Notes: generated by a model not told the origin, from the letters alone. A DNA stretch of 64,000 nucleotides from Marinobacter halodurans (GCF_004327985.1 NZ_SJDL01000012.1:62001-126000), one strand, 5' to 3'; shown: positions 49,627 to 60,840, counted from the first letter of the stretch. Numbers and translations: made by a program.

Positions 49627-50701
49627 GGGCCGCCTCCAGACAATAATTCACAACACGCTCCGTAGCGTCGGCCCGGGCCAGTGAGCGCGCCGCATCCGCT
49701 AACGCCGCCACTTTCTCGCGGTCGCTACAGAGGGTGCTCAGGGTTTCGGCCAACACGTTATCTGTCAGTTTGCTCTGCGGGATCAGGATGGCTGCCCCCG
49801 CCTGTACCATTTGCTGCCCGTTCCGGGTCTGGTGGTCGTCCACCGCGTGCGGGAACGGCACCAGGATGGCGCCCAGTCCCACCGCACAGAGTTCGGCAAT
49901 CGTCAAAGCCCCGGCCCGGCACAGTACGATGTCAGCCCAGTTGTACGCCTCGGCCATATCGCTGATGAACGGCTCCAGCTTCGCCGTCACCCCGGCCTCT
50001 TCATAGGCTGCCTCGGTGGCCTCCAGGTTGCGCGTTCCGCACTGGTGGCGCACCGTGGGGCGCTGATCTTCCGGCATCAGTGCCAGTGCCCGGGGCAGGG
50101 TCGTATTGATCGCCTGCGCCCCAAGGCTCCCGCCGAGAACCAGCAGCCGCACCGGTCCGCTGCGCTCGGCAAAACGGGCCGCTGGCGCCGCCATCGTTGC
50201 CAGGTCACCGCGCACCGGGTTGCCGGTGTAGCGGGTAACGACTGCCTGGCCAAAGCTTCCGGGGAAGGCCTCCATGACCGTTTCGGCGAAGCGGGCCAGG
50301 ATCCGGTTGGTCATGCCGGCGATGGCGTTCTGTTCGTGAACCAGCAACGGTGTCCGTGTCAGCCAGGCCGCCACGCCACCGGGACCGGTCACGAAGCCGC
50401 CCATGCCGATCACGCAGTGCGGTTTGATCCGGCGCATCACACCCAGCGCCTGGATCAGCGCCCGCGCCAGCCTGAACGGCGCCAGTAGCAGCGCCAACCG
50501 GCCCTTGCCGCGCAGGCCGGAAACGGTAATCGTTGCCATCGGGATACCCGTCTCGCCGATCAGCCGTTCTTCCATACCCCCGCGGGAGCCCAGCCAGTAC
50601 ACCTCGTGCCCCTGCTCCTGCAGATGGCGGGCCGTGGCCAGCGCCGGGAACACATGGCCTCCGGTGCCACCGGCCATGATCAGGAAGCGCCTAGTCGTCA
50701 T
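49619..50701 (-). CDS. murG: UDP-N-acetylglucosamine transferase MurG
   Basis: MurG adds GlcNAc to lipid I at the inner face of the membrane, making lipid II. The 360-residue protein has the donor loop [13 protein letters not shown] (about 10-22), a second glycine-rich loop [10 protein letters not shown], and the UDP-GlcNAc site [16 protein letters not shown]. The ATG at 50699-50701 follows AAGGAGG and overlaps the ftsW stop by 11 bases; longer frames lie inside ftsW. Confidence 0.98.
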
Positions 50702-51893
50702 AACTGGCCCCTCCTTTTGTTTTCGCCTTGCCTTTACCGCCCTCGCTGGCCTGTTCCAGCTTGTCCAGCCGTTCCATCTCGATACGCGCCAGTACGCCGA
50801 TGCACACGCAGGTGGCCAGCAGACTACTGCCGCCATAACTCACCAACGGCAATGTCAGCCCCTTGGTGGGCAGCAGGCCGGTATTCACGGCAATATTGAT
50901 GGCCGCCTGGAGCCCGATCAGCAGCGTCAGGCCGTAACCAAAACAGGAGGCAAACGGCATCCCCGCCTGTTCGGCGCGACGTGAAATCACCAGGCCCACC
51001 CACACCAGCAGCCCGAACAACAGCAGGATGCAGAGCGAGCCGATCAGTCCGAATTCCTCGGCGATGATCGCGAAGATAAAGTCGGTATGGGCCTCTGGCA
51101 GGTAGAACAGCTTCTGCACCGAATTGCCGAGCCCCACGCCGAACCACTCGCCTCGACCGAAGGCAATCAGCGACTGGGTCAGCTGGTAGCCGGTATCGAA
51201 CTGGTCCTGCCAGGGGTCGAGATAGGACACCACCCGCTTCAGCCGGTACGGCTGGAACACCACCAGTGCCACACCCAGAGCCAAGCAAGCGGCAATCAGG
51301 GGCAGGAACCGGCTCAGGCGCACACCGGACAGGAAGATCATGCCCAGCGCCGCCGTCATCAACACCACTGTGGCGCCGAAGTCCGGCTCAATGACCATCA
51401 GCATCGAAGCAAACCCCAATACCAGCACCGGCTTGAGGAAGCCGAACCAGGTATTCACCAACTCGTCACGACGACGCACGACATAGCCGGCGAGGTACGC
51501 GATCAGACAGATCTTGGCCACTTCGGACACCTGCACATTGAACAGGCCCAGCGGAATCCAGCGGGTGGAGCCGTTGACTGAACGGCCCAGCGGGGTCAAC
51601 ACCAGCGCCAGGATCAGCAGCGCAATGCCCAACAGCAGCCAGCCGCTGCGCTCCCACCAGCTCAGGGGAACGTTGGCGACCACCAGGCACAGCACGGCGC
51701 CCATAAAGGCATACACAAACTGGCGACTGATGTAGTAGTAGGCGTTACCCATGTTCTGCGCTGCGGTATCCATGGACGCGGAGCCAATCATGACCACGCC
51801 GATCAGCAGCAGGGTCACGGCGCTGAAGATCAGCAGCGGCAGCGGTTGCAGGCCGCCGGTGCGGGACAGCTTCATGGCCAGCGTTGCGTTCAT
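50691..51893 (-). CDS. ftsW: division-specific SEDS glycosyltransferase FtsW
   Basis: FtsW polymerises lipid II at the septum together with FtsI. The 400-residue product has about ten membrane segments and SEDS motifs: EPDFGATVVLM, GRGEWFGVGLGNSVQKLFYLPEAH and PLVSYGGSSLL. The acidic and basic C-terminal tail (EQASEGGKGKAKTKGG) is cytoplasmic. The ATG at 51891-51893 overlaps the murD stop by 4 bases; the long upstream frame lies inside murD and is not real. It is paralogous to RodA at 4366-5508. Confidence 0.98.
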   Translation of the reverse strand: MNATLAMKLSRTGGLQPLPLLIFSAVTLLLIGVVMIGSASMDTAAQNMGNAYYYISRQFVYAFMGAVLCLVVANVPLSWWERSGWLLLGIALLILALVLTPLGRSVNGSTRWIPLGLFNVQVSEVAKICLIAYLAGYVVRRRDELVNTWFGFLKPVLVLGFASMLMVIEPDFGATVVLMTAALGMIFLSGVRLSRFLPLIAACLALGVALVVFQPYRLKRVVSYLDPWQDQFDTGYQLTQSLIAFGRGEWFGVGLGNSVQKLFYLPEAHTDFIFAIIAEEFGLIGSLCILLLFGLLVWVGLVISRRAEQAGMPFASCFGYGLTLLIGLQAAINIAVNTGLLPTKGLTLPLVSYGGSSLLATCVCIGVLARIEMERLDKLEQASEGGKGKAKTKGGASYDD

Positions 51894-53233
51894 GACAACG
51901 CCTCCACCTGCTCGATAAAGGCCGCACCGCGCGCCTCGTAATGGCTGAACATATCCAGGCTCGCGCAGGCCGGGGACAACAGCACACGGTCCCCGGGTAC
52001 GGCCACTGCGGCGGCCTCGCGGACCGCCCCGGCGAGATCTGCAACCCGACGCACCTCGGCCTCGCCGGACAGGGTATCCTGCAACCGGCCAGCGTCCTTG
52101 CCGAAGACGATCACCGAACGGCAACTCTGGCGCACCGGGGCTTTCAGCGGCTCAAAATCGGCGCCTTTGCCATCACCGCCGGCAATCAGCACCAACCGGC
52201 CCTGCTTCGGACGCAGGCTGTCCAGTGCCGCCACCGTGGCTCCGACGTTGGTGCCCTTGGAGTCATTGACGTAGTCGACGCCATTCACGGTGCGCACGAA
52301 CTGGCAGCGGTGCGGCAGCCCCTCGAACGTCCGGGCCACCTCCAGCATTTTCTCCATAGGCAGTCCCACGCAGTCCCCCAGCGCCAGCGCCGCCATCACG
52401 TTCAACAGGTTATGGCGACCGATCAGCCGCAGCTCGTCGGCACGGATCAGGTTGTCGAAGCCGTAGGTGATCCAGAGGTGACCTTCGTCCTCGCGCAGGC
52501 TGAAGGTGTCCGGATTGATGCGGTGTTCGCCATAGCAGCGGAACGTCAGGTTGTCCCTGGCCATGGGCTGGCTCAGCGCGTCGTCCAGATTGATAACCGC
52601 CTTCTCGCACCCGTTGTAGATGCGCTGCTTGGCCTGGAAGTACGCCATCCTGGTGGGGTAGCGGTCCATATGGTCATCGGTCACGTTGAGAATGGTGGCC
52701 GCCTTGGCCCCCAACTCCTCCGTGGTTTCCAGCTGGAAACTGGACAACTCAAGCACGTACAACTCCACATCATCCGCCAGCAGATCCAGCGCCGGCGTGC
52801 CGATGTTGCCACCGACAGCCACACGCACACCCGCACCGCGCGCCATTTCGCCCACCAGCGTGGTCACCGTGGTCTTGCCGTTGGAACCGGTAATCGCCAC
52901 GATCGGTGCTTTTGCCGCTTCGCTGAACAGGTCGATGTCGCCGCGGATATGCGCGCCCTTTTCCCGGGCCTGTTTGATCGCCGGTGTGGCAATACTGATA
53001 CCGGGGCTGACCACCAGCTCGTTGAAGCCGGCAAACAGGTCCGCGTCGAATTCGCCCAGATGGACCGGCACGTCCGGCCACTGCCTGCGCAGCTCGTCCA
53101 GGCCCGGCGGTTGCTGCCGGGAATCCGCCACGGCAACAGACCGCCCCTGCCCACACAGGTAGCGCACGCACGAGAGCCCGGTCTTGCCGAGCCCTACAAT
53201 CAATGTGCGACGATCTGAAACAATGACACTCAT
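51890..53233 (-). CDS. murD: UDP-N-acetylmuramoyl-L-alanine--D-glutamate ligase MurD
   Basis: MurD adds D-glutamate to UDP-MurNAc-L-alanine. The 447-residue protein has LIVGLGKTGLSCVRYL near the start, the ATP-binding GSNGKT (116-121), LELSSFQLETTEEL and the C-terminal YVNDSKGTNVGAT and LLSPACASLDMF motifs. It is 15 bases after mraY and overlaps ftsW by 4. Confidence 0.99.
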   Translation of the reverse strand: MSVIVSDRRTLIVGLGKTGLSCVRYLCGQGRSVAVADSRQQPPGLDELRRQWPDVPVHLGEFDADLFAGFNELVVSPGISIATPAIKQAREKGAHIRGDIDLFSEAAKAPIVAITGSNGKTTVTTLVGEMARGAGVRVAVGGNIGTPALDLLADDVELYVLELSSFQLETTEELGAKAATILNVTDDHMDRYPTRMAYFQAKQRIYNGCEKAVINLDDALSQPMARDNLTFRCYGEHRINPDTFSLREDEGHLWITYGFDNLIRADELRLIGRHNLLNVMAALALGDCVGLPMEKMLEVARTFEGLPHRCQFVRTVNGVDYVNDSKGTNVGATVAALDSLRPKQGRLVLIAGGDGKGADFEPLKAPVRQSCRSVIVFGKDAGRLQDTLSGEAEVRRVADLAGAVREAAAVAVPGDRVLLSPACASLDMFSHYEARGAAFIEQVEALS

Positions 53234-53248
53234 CGACGATCCAACCGC

Positions 53249-54334
53249 TTAACGAATCTTCAACGTGGCCAGTCCAACCAGGACCAGGACCACCGTAACG
53301 ACCCAGAACCGCACGATGACACGCGGCTCGGGCCAGCCTTTCAATTCAAAATGGTGATGCAGCGGCGCCATCCGGAAGATGCGCCGTCCCGTCAGTCGAT
53401 AGGAGGCCACCTGCAGGATCACGGAAATCGTTTCCATCACGAACACCCCGCCCATGATGAACAGCACCAGTTCCTGACGGACAATCACCGCCACCACACC
53501 CAGCGCTGCACCCAGCGCCAACGCACCCACGTCACCCATGAAAACCTGGGCGGGATAGGTGTTGAACCAGAGGAATCCCAGCCCGGCCCCCACCAGTGCG
53601 CCGCAGAACACAATCAACTCGCCGGCCCCCGGCAAGTGGGGAATCAGCAGGTAAGAGGCGAACTGGGCGTGGCCGGACAGGTAACAGAAAATCGCCAGTG
53701 CCGCGGCCACCATGACCGTCGGCATGATGGCCAGTCCATCCAGGCCGTCCGTGAGGTTAACCGCGTTACTGCTGCCGACAATCACCAAATAGGTCAGCAG
53801 GATAAAGGCAACGGGGCCCATCACGATGCTGACGTTCTTGAAGAACGGCAGGAACAGCGACGTTTCCTGGGGCAGACTGGACGAATAGAACAAGGCAATG
53901 GCCGCGCCGGCACCGATTACCGACTGCCAGAAGTATTTCCAGCGCGCCGGTAGCCCCCGGGGATTGCGCTCGACAACCTTGCGGTAGTCGTCCACCCAGC
54001 CGATGGCGCCGAACAGCAGTGTCACCAGCAGGGTGATCCAGACGTAACGGTTGGTCAGGTCCGCCCACAGCAATGTGCTGACGGCGATCGCCACGAGGAT
54101 CAGCGAACCGCCCATGGTGGGCGTGCCGGCCTTGCTCAGGTGCGTTTGTGGCCCATCGTCACGCACCGCCTGGCCGATCTGGTACTGGCCCAGCTTGCGG
54201 ATCATGTAAGGCCCGATAATCAGGGCGATCAGCAGCGCCGTCAGCACGCCGAGGATGCCGCGCAGGGTGAGGTAACGGAAAACCGTCAGCTCATCGAAAT
54301 ACTGCGCGAGGAAGTCTGCCAGCCAGAGCAACAT
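53249..54334 (-). CDS. mraY: phospho-N-acetylmuramoyl-pentapeptide transferase MraY
   Basis: MraY transfers phospho-MurNAc-pentapeptide to undecaprenyl phosphate, forming lipid I in the inner membrane. The 361-residue protein has about ten membrane segments and the conserved cytoplasmic motifs: [22 protein letters not shown] with the catalytic aspartates, [14 protein letters not shown], and [15 protein letters not shown]. It overlaps the murF stop by one base and precedes murD by 15. Confidence 0.99.
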   Translation of the reverse strand: MLLWLADFLAQYFDELTVFRYLTLRGILGVLTALLIALIIGPYMIRKLGQYQIGQAVRDDGPQTHLSKAGTPTMGGSLILVAIAVSTLLWADLTNRYVWITLLVTLLFGAIGWVDDYRKVVERNPRGLPARWKYFWQSVIGAGAAIALFYSSSLPQETSLFLPFFKNVSIVMGPVAFILLTYLVIVGSSNAVNLTDGLDGLAIMPTVMVAAALAIFCYLSGHAQFASYLLIPHLPGAGELIVFCGALVGAGLGFLWFNTYPAQVFMGDVGALALGAALGVVAVIVRQELVLFIMGGVFVMETISVILQVASYRLTGRRIFRMAPLHHHFELKGWPEPRVIVRFWVVTVVLVLVGLATLKIR

Positions 54335-55701
54335 CAGTTATTCACCTTCTTGATCAATGCCCTGACCACGTTATCCATGGCAGAACTGCGAGAACCTTTT
54401 ACGAGAATCGTCATGGGCGCTGCCTGGTGTGCGATCAGCCAGTCCACCGCTTCTTCGTGGGTGGCGAATGCCAGTCCACCGTCGCCAAAACCGGTCAGAT
54501 AGCCTCCGGCACTGGGACCTACCGCCAACAGGTGGGCCACCCCCTTGTCGCGGGCAAACGCACCGACCTCGGCATGCAGCTTGTCGGCGTCCGCCCCCAG
54601 CTCGGCCATACTCCCCAGCACGGCAACCCCCATACCCGGTTGCCGGGACAGGACATCCACCGCCGCTTTCATGGACGTGGGGTTGGCGTTATAGCTGTCG
54701 TCGATGAGATTGACGCCGGACTGTAACGCAATCTGCTCAAGGCGACCTTTAACGGGTTTTAATTCATCCAGCCCGCGATAGATGGCATCGTCGGTCGCGC
54801 CCAACTCGCGGGTCGCTGCGATCGCCATCAACGCATTCAGTAAGTTGTGCTTTCCCGGGAGATTGAGACGCACCGGGGCGATCCAGCCACCGGGGCCCAC
54901 CGCCTCGAAGGTGACCTGACCGTTTTCTGAGCGAACATTACGATAGTGATAATCCGCGCCCTTATCGTCTGTCGTCGCCACCGTGAGCACCCGGCGCTCA
55001 CCGGCGCGCTTGCGCCATATGGGACACGCCGGATCGTCGGCGTTGAGAATCACCGCGCCGTCCAGATCGACGCCCTCGACAATCTCGCCCTTGCCTTCGA
55101 CGATATTCTCGTAGCTGCCGAAACCCTCCAGGTGGGCTTCGCCGGCATTGGTAATCATCGCCACTTCCGGTCGGGCCAGATTGACGGTGTAGGCGATCTC
55201 GCCGACTCCACTCGCGCCCAGCTCGATCACGGCGTATTGATGGTCCGGCGCCAACCGGAACAGGGTCAGCGGCACGCCGATGTGGTTGTTCAGGTTGCCC
55301 TGGGTGGCCAGGGTTTCCCCCTGGTGGCATAGGATGCTGGCCAGCATTTCCTTGACGGTGGTCTTGCCGCTGCTCCCGGTCACCGCAACGCAACGCGCCG
55401 GGCTGGCCAGGCGATTCCCCAGGGCCAGACGCCCCAGCGCCTTGAGGGTGTCGTCCACCACCAGTTGGGGTATCGCGACTCCGTCAACCGGATGATCCAC
55501 CACAGCAGCCACAGCCCCGGCCTGGGCCGCATCCAGGACATAGCGATGGCCATCGAAACGTTCGCCGCGCAGGGCAACGAACAGGTCGCCCGGATTGATC
55601 GTCCGGGTGTCGGTGGACACGCCGGTGAACCCGACCGTCGGCGACTGTGGGCTGGCGCCGGCCATTTCGGCCGCGTCCTGGAGGGTGAATCGCTGCATCA
55701 T
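54334..55701 (-). CDS. murF: UDP-N-acetylmuramoyl-tripeptide--D-alanyl-D-alanine ligase MurF
   Basis: MurF attaches D-Ala-D-Ala, made by DdlB of the same cluster, to the UDP-MurNAc tripeptide. The 455-residue protein has the ATP-binding GSSGKT (109-114), [23 protein letters not shown] and the C-terminal [13 protein letters not shown]. It overlaps murE by 4 bases and mraY by 1. Confidence 0.99.
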   Translation of the reverse strand: MMQRFTLQDAAEMAGASPQSPTVGFTGVSTDTRTINPGDLFVALRGERFDGHRYVLDAAQAGAVAAVVDHPVDGVAIPQLVVDDTLKALGRLALGNRLASPARCVAVTGSSGKTTVKEMLASILCHQGETLATQGNLNNHIGVPLTLFRLAPDHQYAVIELGASGVGEIAYTVNLARPEVAMITNAGEAHLEGFGSYENIVEGKGEIVEGVDLDGAVILNADDPACPIWRKRAGERRVLTVATTDDKGADYHYRNVRSENGQVTFEAVGPGGWIAPVRLNLPGKHNLLNALMAIAATRELGATDDAIYRGLDELKPVKGRLEQIALQSGVNLIDDSYNANPTSMKAAVDVLSRQPGMGVAVLGSMAELGADADKLHAEVGAFARDKGVAHLLAVGPSAGGYLTGFGDGGLAFATHEEAVDWLIAHQAAPMTILVKGSRSSAMDNVVRALIKKVNN

Positions 55702-57185
55702 TGTTCCGCCTCCCTGTCCACCAGCGCCTGGCGAACGACGCCGGCATCGCTGAAGTCGTGTCGCTCGCCCTGGATTTCCTGGTAGGTTTCATGGCCTTTA
55801 CCGGCCACCAGCACCACATCGCCCGGCAGCGCTTCAAACACCGCCTGACGGATCGCCGCTTCCCGATCGTGAATCACCTCAACCCGACCCTCGTCGGTGA
55901 ATCCGGCCAGAATCTGTTTGACGATGACTCCGGCATCCTCCGTACGCGGATTGTCATCCGTCATAATGACGCGATCAGCCAGCTTTTCAGCCACAGCAGC
56001 CATTTCCGGACGCTTGCCCGTATCGCGGTCACCGCCACACCCGAAGACGCACCACAACTGCCCCTCCACGTGCGGCTTCAACGCCTGCAGGGCGTTCTGC
56101 AAGGCATCCGGCGTATGGGCGTAATCCACCACCACCCGGATACCCGCAGCCCCGGCGAACACCTCCAGCCGACCAGGCGGCGGCAACAATTTCTTCGCCG
56201 CCGATGCCACATCATCCCGCGAGGCCCCCAGTTGCAGCGCCGTCGCCATGGCAGCCATCACATTGCTGACGTTGAACGTGCCCAGCAGCGGCGCGGACAT
56301 CGAAAATTCGCCCCAAGCACCGTCAAATGTGGCGTCGAAACCATCCGCGTGGGCGGTCAACGACTTCAGCCAGAGCTCGGTCTGGGATTCGTGCAGGCTG
56401 TAACGAATGCGGTCGCATTGACCCTCCAGTTGGCCATGGAGCTGGCGACCGAAGGGATCGTCGAAATTGATCACCGCGAATTCCAGCCCGTCGCGGCGGA
56501 ACAGGAGACTCTTGGCCTCGGCATACGCTTCCATGCTGCCGTGGTAATCGAGATGGTCGCGGGTCAGGTTGGTGAAGATGGCGCCGCGGATACGCACGTC
56601 GTTCACCCGACCCTGGTCGAGGGCATGAGACGAGACTTCCATCGCCACGGCCTTACCGCCGGATACGCGAATCCTGCGCAGCGCCCGGTTGATCGTGATC
56701 ACATCCGGGGTGGTATGGGTTGCCGGCGTCATCTGGCCACCCACGCCATAGCCGAGTGTGCCGATAATGCCGCAACTGTGTCCGACCGAGCTCAGGAGCT
56801 GGCTCACGAAATAGGTGACGGACGTCTTGCCGTTGGTGCCGGTCACACCGATGACATCCAGCTCGCGGGAAGGAGACCCATAGAAGCGGTCTGCGATCAT
56901 CCCCATCCGCTGCTTCAACGAGGGCACGGCCACGACCAGGGCGCCAGACCGCTCATAGCAGGCCGGATCGCCATCCCCCACATCAATCATGACAACGACA
57001 GCACCGGACTCGATGGCATCGGTCACATATCGATCCGCCGGCGTACTGGCCCCTGCGATGGCCACAAAGGCATCGCCAGAGCGAACCTCGCGGCTATCCG
57101 CAGTCAGTCCGTGAATGGTGACGTCGAACACCGACGGTACGTCGACGATGCCGGCCAGTAGATGATTCAGGGATGTCATGCCCAT
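55698..57185 (-). CDS. murE: UDP-N-acetylmuramoyl-L-alanyl-D-glutamate--2,6-diaminopimelate ligase MurE
   Basis: MurE adds the third stem residue. The motif DNPRTED (about residue 410) is the known mark of meso-diaminopimelate-adding enzymes, so this bacterium should have DAP-type peptidoglycan. GTNGKTS (116-122) binds ATP and VDYAHTPDALQNAL is conserved. The 495-residue length is normal. The start at 57185 follows GGGGG at 6 bases; an ATG two codons later is possible. It begins 3 bases after the ftsI stop and overlaps murF by 4. Confidence 0.98.
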   Translation of the reverse strand: MGMTSLNHLLAGIVDVPSVFDVTIHGLTADSREVRSGDAFVAIAGASTPADRYVTDAIESGAVVVMIDVGDGDPACYERSGALVVAVPSLKQRMGMIADRFYGSPSRELDVIGVTGTNGKTSVTYFVSQLLSSVGHSCGIIGTLGYGVGGQMTPATHTTPDVITINRALRRIRVSGGKAVAMEVSSHALDQGRVNDVRIRGAIFTNLTRDHLDYHGSMEAYAEAKSLLFRRDGLEFAVINFDDPFGRQLHGQLEGQCDRIRYSLHESQTELWLKSLTAHADGFDATFDGAWGEFSMSAPLLGTFNVSNVMAAMATALQLGASRDDVASAAKKLLPPPGRLEVFAGAAGIRVVVDYAHTPDALQNALQALKPHVEGQLWCVFGCGGDRDTGKRPEMAAVAEKLADRVIMTDDNPRTEDAGVIVKQILAGFTDEGRVEVIHDREAAIRQAVFEALPGDVVLVAGKGHETYQEIQGERHDFSDAGVVRQALVDREAEQ

Positions 57186-57188
57186 GGC

Positions 57189-58931
57189 TTACCCCCTGCC
57201 CCCGGAGTGGTCCCGTGACTGGGATGCCACCGGACTGTCATCGAGATCCGGGCGCACATTCAGCAAGCGGAGGGCGTCGCCCATGACCCGGGAAAACACG
57301 GGAGCAGCAACTTCCCCTCCATAATACTCTCCGCCTTTCGGCGCATCGACAGCGACAACACAGACGATCCTCGGGTTGTCCACGGGCGCCATGCCGGCGA
57401 ATATGGCCTTGTACTCGCTGTCTTCATAACCGTGCTGGCCCACCAGATGGACAGTGCCGGTCTTGCCGCCCGCCTCGTAGAAACCGATCTGTGCCCGTTT
57501 ACCGGTGCCATCTTCAATGACGGCCCGGAGCATATCGCGGACCTGGGCCGTGATATGCTCCGGAATCACACGCTGTCCCTGGGGCGGCTCGTCGCGCTTG
57601 ATCAGGCTCAGCGGGTAGCGGATACCGCCATTGGCCAGAACCATGTAGGCTTCAGCCAGTTGCAGGGCATTGATACTCAGACCGTAGCCGTAGGACAAGG
57701 TTGCCACTTCGACCGGGTGCCACCGGGTGGGCGCCGGCAACACACCCACGGCCTCGCCCGGGAACCCGATGCCGGTCGCCTGCCCCAAACCGACGCTGAG
57801 GAACATGTTGCGGATCGGATCGCCGCCCATCTTCGCGGCAATCTTGCTCATCCCCACGTTGCTCGACTTGGCAATGATGCCCTTGAGATCGAGTACACCA
57901 TGGTCGCTGGTATCCCGGATCGTGTAGCGTCCAAAACGCAGATAACCCGGATTCGTGTCGATCCGGGTCTTCGGGGTCACCACTCCGGCTTCCAACGCAG
58001 CCGCCATCGTAATGGGTTTTATCGTCGACCCGGGCTCGAACAGATCCGTGATCGCCTTGTTCCTGAGATTGGCGGGATCGAGCTGACTCCTGTCGTTGGG
58101 GTTGTAGGACCCCTGATTCACCATGGCCAGCACTTCGCCGGTGTCCACGTCCAGCATGACCAGCGTTCCGCCCCGGGCATGATGGGCCTGGACAACCGCC
58201 TTGAGTTCCCGGTACGCCAGGTACTGCAGCCGCAGATCCAGGCTGAGCTCCAGGTTGCGCCCTGAGCGGGCATCCTTGACGAGACTCAGGTCCTTGATGA
58301 CATGGCCACGACGATCCTTGAGGACCCGCTTGCTGCCGCGCTCGCCCGACAACCAGTCGTTGTAGGCCAGTTCCATGCCTTCCTGGCCATGCTCGTCGAT
58401 GTTGGTGAAACCGACGACGTGGGCGGCCACTTCACCCGTGGGATAGTAACGACGGTATTCCCGGCGGCTGTAGATACCCGGAATGTCCAGTGCCATGGCC
58501 TTGCGCGCCAGGCCCGGCTGGATCTTGCGGCTGACATAGATGAATTCGCGGGTGGCGTACTGTTTCAGGCGCGACCGCAGGCTGCCCTCGCTGATACCGA
58601 GCATCCGGGCCAACGGCGTAATGCGCGGATCGTTGGGGTCCATTTCGCTGGGATTGGCCCAGATGGTCTGGACCGGCGTACTGACCGCCAACGGCTCTCC
58701 GTGGCGATCGGTAATCATGCCGCGGTGGGCGTCGATGGTTTCCGTGCGAACGGTGCGCACTTCACCCTGGCGCCGCAGGAAATCCTGGTCGACAACGTGC
58801 AGCTGCACCAGCCGTGCCGCCAGGGCCACCATGACAAGCACGAACGCGCCCAGCACGGTGGCATGGCGCCAACCGGCCAGCCGCGCTTTCAGCTTCTGCA
58901 TGGTGTTCTGTGTCGACTGCTTTGTAGACAC
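57189..58931 (-). CDS. ftsI: septal penicillin-binding protein 3 (FtsI)
   Basis: FtsI is the class B transpeptidase that crosslinks septal peptidoglycan with FtsW. Motifs are GSTIKP (catalytic Ser302, Lys305), SSN (356-358) and KTG (490-492). One membrane segment lies near residues 24-45 (ATVLGAFVLVMVALAARLVQL), followed by the pedestal from AHRGMITDRHGEPLAVS. I chose a GTG at 58929-58931 with AGGG upstream; the nearest ATG (58901) lacks a ribosome site and the longest frame overlaps ftsL. With this start it is 580 residues, close to Pseudomonas PBP3. Confidence 0.97.
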   Translation of the reverse strand: MSTKQSTQNTMQKLKARLAGWRHATVLGAFVLVMVALAARLVQLHVVDQDFLRRQGEVRTVRTETIDAHRGMITDRHGEPLAVSTPVQTIWANPSEMDPNDPRITPLARMLGISEGSLRSRLKQYATREFIYVSRKIQPGLARKAMALDIPGIYSRREYRRYYPTGEVAAHVVGFTNIDEHGQEGMELAYNDWLSGERGSKRVLKDRRGHVIKDLSLVKDARSGRNLELSLDLRLQYLAYRELKAVVQAHHARGGTLVMLDVDTGEVLAMVNQGSYNPNDRSQLDPANLRNKAITDLFEPGSTIKPITMAAALEAGVVTPKTRIDTNPGYLRFGRYTIRDTSDHGVLDLKGIIAKSSNVGMSKIAAKMGGDPIRNMFLSVGLGQATGIGFPGEAVGVLPAPTRWHPVEVATLSYGYGLSINALQLAEAYMVLANGGIRYPLSLIKRDEPPQGQRVIPEHITAQVRDMLRAVIEDGTGKRAQIGFYEAGGKTGTVHLVGQHGYEDSEYKAIFAGMAPVDNPRIVCVVAVDAPKGGEYYGGEVAAPVFSRVMGDALRLLNVRPDLDDSPVASQSRDHSGGRG

Positions 58932-58965
58932 GATCCCTACCCTGACGACTCGCTCATCATTGTTG

Positions 58966-59361
58966 TTAAGGCTGTGCCTGTACCAGAACAATGTCCTGCT
59001 TGCCGGGCACGACCATATTCATTCCCTGAGAAGCGCGGGCCTCGACACGGCTATGGGCACTCAGGGCGCTCTGTTCCAGCAGCAATTGGCTCCACTCCCG
59101 CTGGTAGCCATCCCGCTGGGCCTGGAGCTGGGCCAGGTCGTTGAACAGCACCCGGTTTTCATGGGCGCTATAGACGACGCCGATGGCCGAAAAGACCAGT
59201 ACACTGGCCAGCCCCGCCGAAATCAGCACATGGCGCTGGCACAGCCCGGCAAAAATCCGGCGTGACAGTCGCATGGCCGTGTTGACGCCGGCCTTCATGG
59301 TGTCCGGGTGCAGGCGCTTGCGCGTCTGGACCTGGGGCCGCTCAATCGTTACCGCTGCCAT
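58966..59361 (-). CDS. ftsL: cell division protein FtsL
   Basis: FtsL is a small bitopic protein that forms a coiled-coil complex with FtsB and FtsQ to activate FtsWI. The 131-residue product has a basic cytoplasmic tail, one membrane segment (about residues 46-66: LISAGLASVLVFSAIGVVY) and a periplasmic coiled coil (NRVLFNDLAQLQAQRDGYQR). It starts 2 bases after rsmH and precedes ftsI by about 34 bases. Identity rests on position and topology as well as sequence. Confidence 0.94.
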   Translation of the reverse strand: MAAVTIERPQVQTRKRLHPDTMKAGVNTAMRLSRRIFAGLCQRHVLISAGLASVLVFSAIGVVYSAHENRVLFNDLAQLQAQRDGYQREWSQLLLEQSALSAHSRVEARASQGMNMVVPGKQDIVLVQAQP

Positions 59362-59363
59362 TG

Positions 59364-60323
59364 TTATACCTCGCTCTTCCCTGACCGACGCTCGAGGACG
59401 CGCATGACGGCGCTCCGGGCACGAACGTTATCGGTCACTTCGTCTGTTTCCGCCTTGACGGCCTTGCCGATCAGGTGAAAGTCCGACTCCGCCTGATCCG
59501 CCGTCACCGGCAACCTGCGGGGCAGTTGAGGCCCTCGCGCCAGATCCCGCATGAACCGCTTGACGATGCGGTCTTCCAGTGAGTGGAAGCTGATTACCAC
59601 CAGGCGACCACCCGGCTCGAGGTGCTCGACCGCGGTCTTGAGGCCGGCTTCCAGATCTTCCAGCTCCCGGTTGATAAAAATGCGCACGGCCTGGAACGTC
59701 CGTGTCGCCGGGTGTTTGTGCTTTTCTTTCCTTGGCACGGCACCGGCGATCAGCTCGGCAAACTCACGCGTGGTTGCCAGCGGCTCTTCCGCCCGCCGGG
59801 TCACGACGGCCCGGGCAATGCGGCGCGAGAAACGCTCTTCGCCGTAGCGCCAGATGACATCGGCAATCTCGGCTTCCGGCGCGCTGTTCAGCCACTCCGC
59901 TGCGCTCGGCGACTGCTCGGGGTTCATGCGCATGTCCAGCGGGCCTTCCCGCATGAAGCTGAAGCCGCGCGCGGCATCGTCCAACTGCGGCGACGACACG
60001 CCGAGATCCATCAGCATGCCGCTGATGGTCTGCCAGCCGCTTTCCGCCAGAAACCGTTCAAGCTCCGCAAAGGAGCCGTGGCCAATATGAAAACGGGAGT
60101 CGGCTTGCGCCAACTCCCTGCCTGCCGCGATGGCCTCGGGGTCCTTGTCCACCCCGAGCAGCCTGCCGCTGTCGGACAGCCGCTCCAGAATAAGGCGGCT
60201 GTGCCCGCCACGCCCGAATGTCCCATCGATATAGCGCCCGTCAGAACGGATCACCAACGCGTCGACAGCCTCACTCAAGAGCACCGAAAGGTGCTTGGGT
60301 GAGGCGCTCTTTGGCGCGGTCAT
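59364..60323 (-). CDS. rsmH: 16S rRNA (cytosine-1402-N4) methyltransferase RsmH
   Basis: RsmH methylates N4 of C1402 in the decoding centre of 16S rRNA; RsmI, also in this window, methylates the 2'-O of the same base. The 319-residue protein has the SAM-binding [10 protein letters not shown] (33-42), [30 protein letters not shown] and [16 protein letters not shown]. It overlaps mraZ by 4 bases and precedes ftsL by 2. Confidence 0.99.
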   Translation of the reverse strand: MTAPKSASPKHLSVLLSEAVDALVIRSDGRYIDGTFGRGGHSRLILERLSDSGRLLGVDKDPEAIAAGRELAQADSRFHIGHGSFAELERFLAESGWQTISGMLMDLGVSSPQLDDAARGFSFMREGPLDMRMNPEQSPSAAEWLNSAPEAEIADVIWRYGEERFSRRIARAVVTRRAEEPLATTREFAELIAGAVPRKEKHKHPATRTFQAVRIFINRELEDLEAGLKTAVEHLEPGGRLVVISFHSLEDRIVKRFMRDLARGPQLPRRLPVTADQAESDFHLIGKAVKAETDEVTDNVRARSAVMRVLERRSGKSEV

Positions 60324-60772
60324 AGGGAAAGTGACTCCATCTCCGGCGGCATATCGTCGTCATCCTCCGACTCATCCAGCCAAGCGAACCAGCGCTCTTC
60401 GCTCCACAGTTCCAGCTTCTTGCCCTGCCCAACCAGCATCAGTTTCTTTTCCAGGCGCGCATAGCTGCGCAACGTCGGCGGCACCAGCACCCGGCCGGCA
60501 CCATCCAGCTCCAGCGGAGTGGCATGACCCAGCATCTTGCGCTGGAGCCGGCGCGCCGCCTTGTTCATGTTCGGCAAAGCTTCAATCTGCGGACGGATCT
60601 CGTCCCACTGCGGCTCCGGGTAGACCAGCAGGCAACGTTCCTCGTCGGCATTAGCCGTCAACACGATGCGGCCGCCGCAGACTTCGGCGAGCTCCTCGCG
60701 CACGCGGGTCGGGATCGCAATACGCCCCTTCGCGTCCATGTTGATGGCATGACTGCCGAGAAAGTTGCTCAT
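60320..60772 (-). CDS. mraZ: transcriptional regulator MraZ
   Basis: MraZ is a DNA-binding repressor of the dcw cluster that forms ring-shaped oligomers binding tandem TGGGN-type repeats upstream of its own gene. The 150-residue protein has two SpoVT/AbrB-like swapped-hairpin halves, each with a DxxxR motif (DAKGR, 13-17, and DGAGR, 90-94). The predicted operator lies 70-125 bases upstream. The gene is the first of the division cluster and its stop overlaps rsmH by 4 bases. Confidence 0.98.
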   Translation of the reverse strand: MSNFLGSHAINMDAKGRIAIPTRVREELAEVCGGRIVLTANADEERCLLVYPEPQWDEIRPQIEALPNMNKAARRLQRKMLGHATPLELDGAGRVLVPPTLRSYARLEKKLMLVGQGKKLELWSEERWFAWLDESEDDDDMPPEMESLSL

Positions 60773-60840
60773 AAATGCTGCCAGTCGCAGGCCTCAAACC
60801 GGCTCGATCGCCGGGGCCGAAATCAAGAGCGGGCAATTTT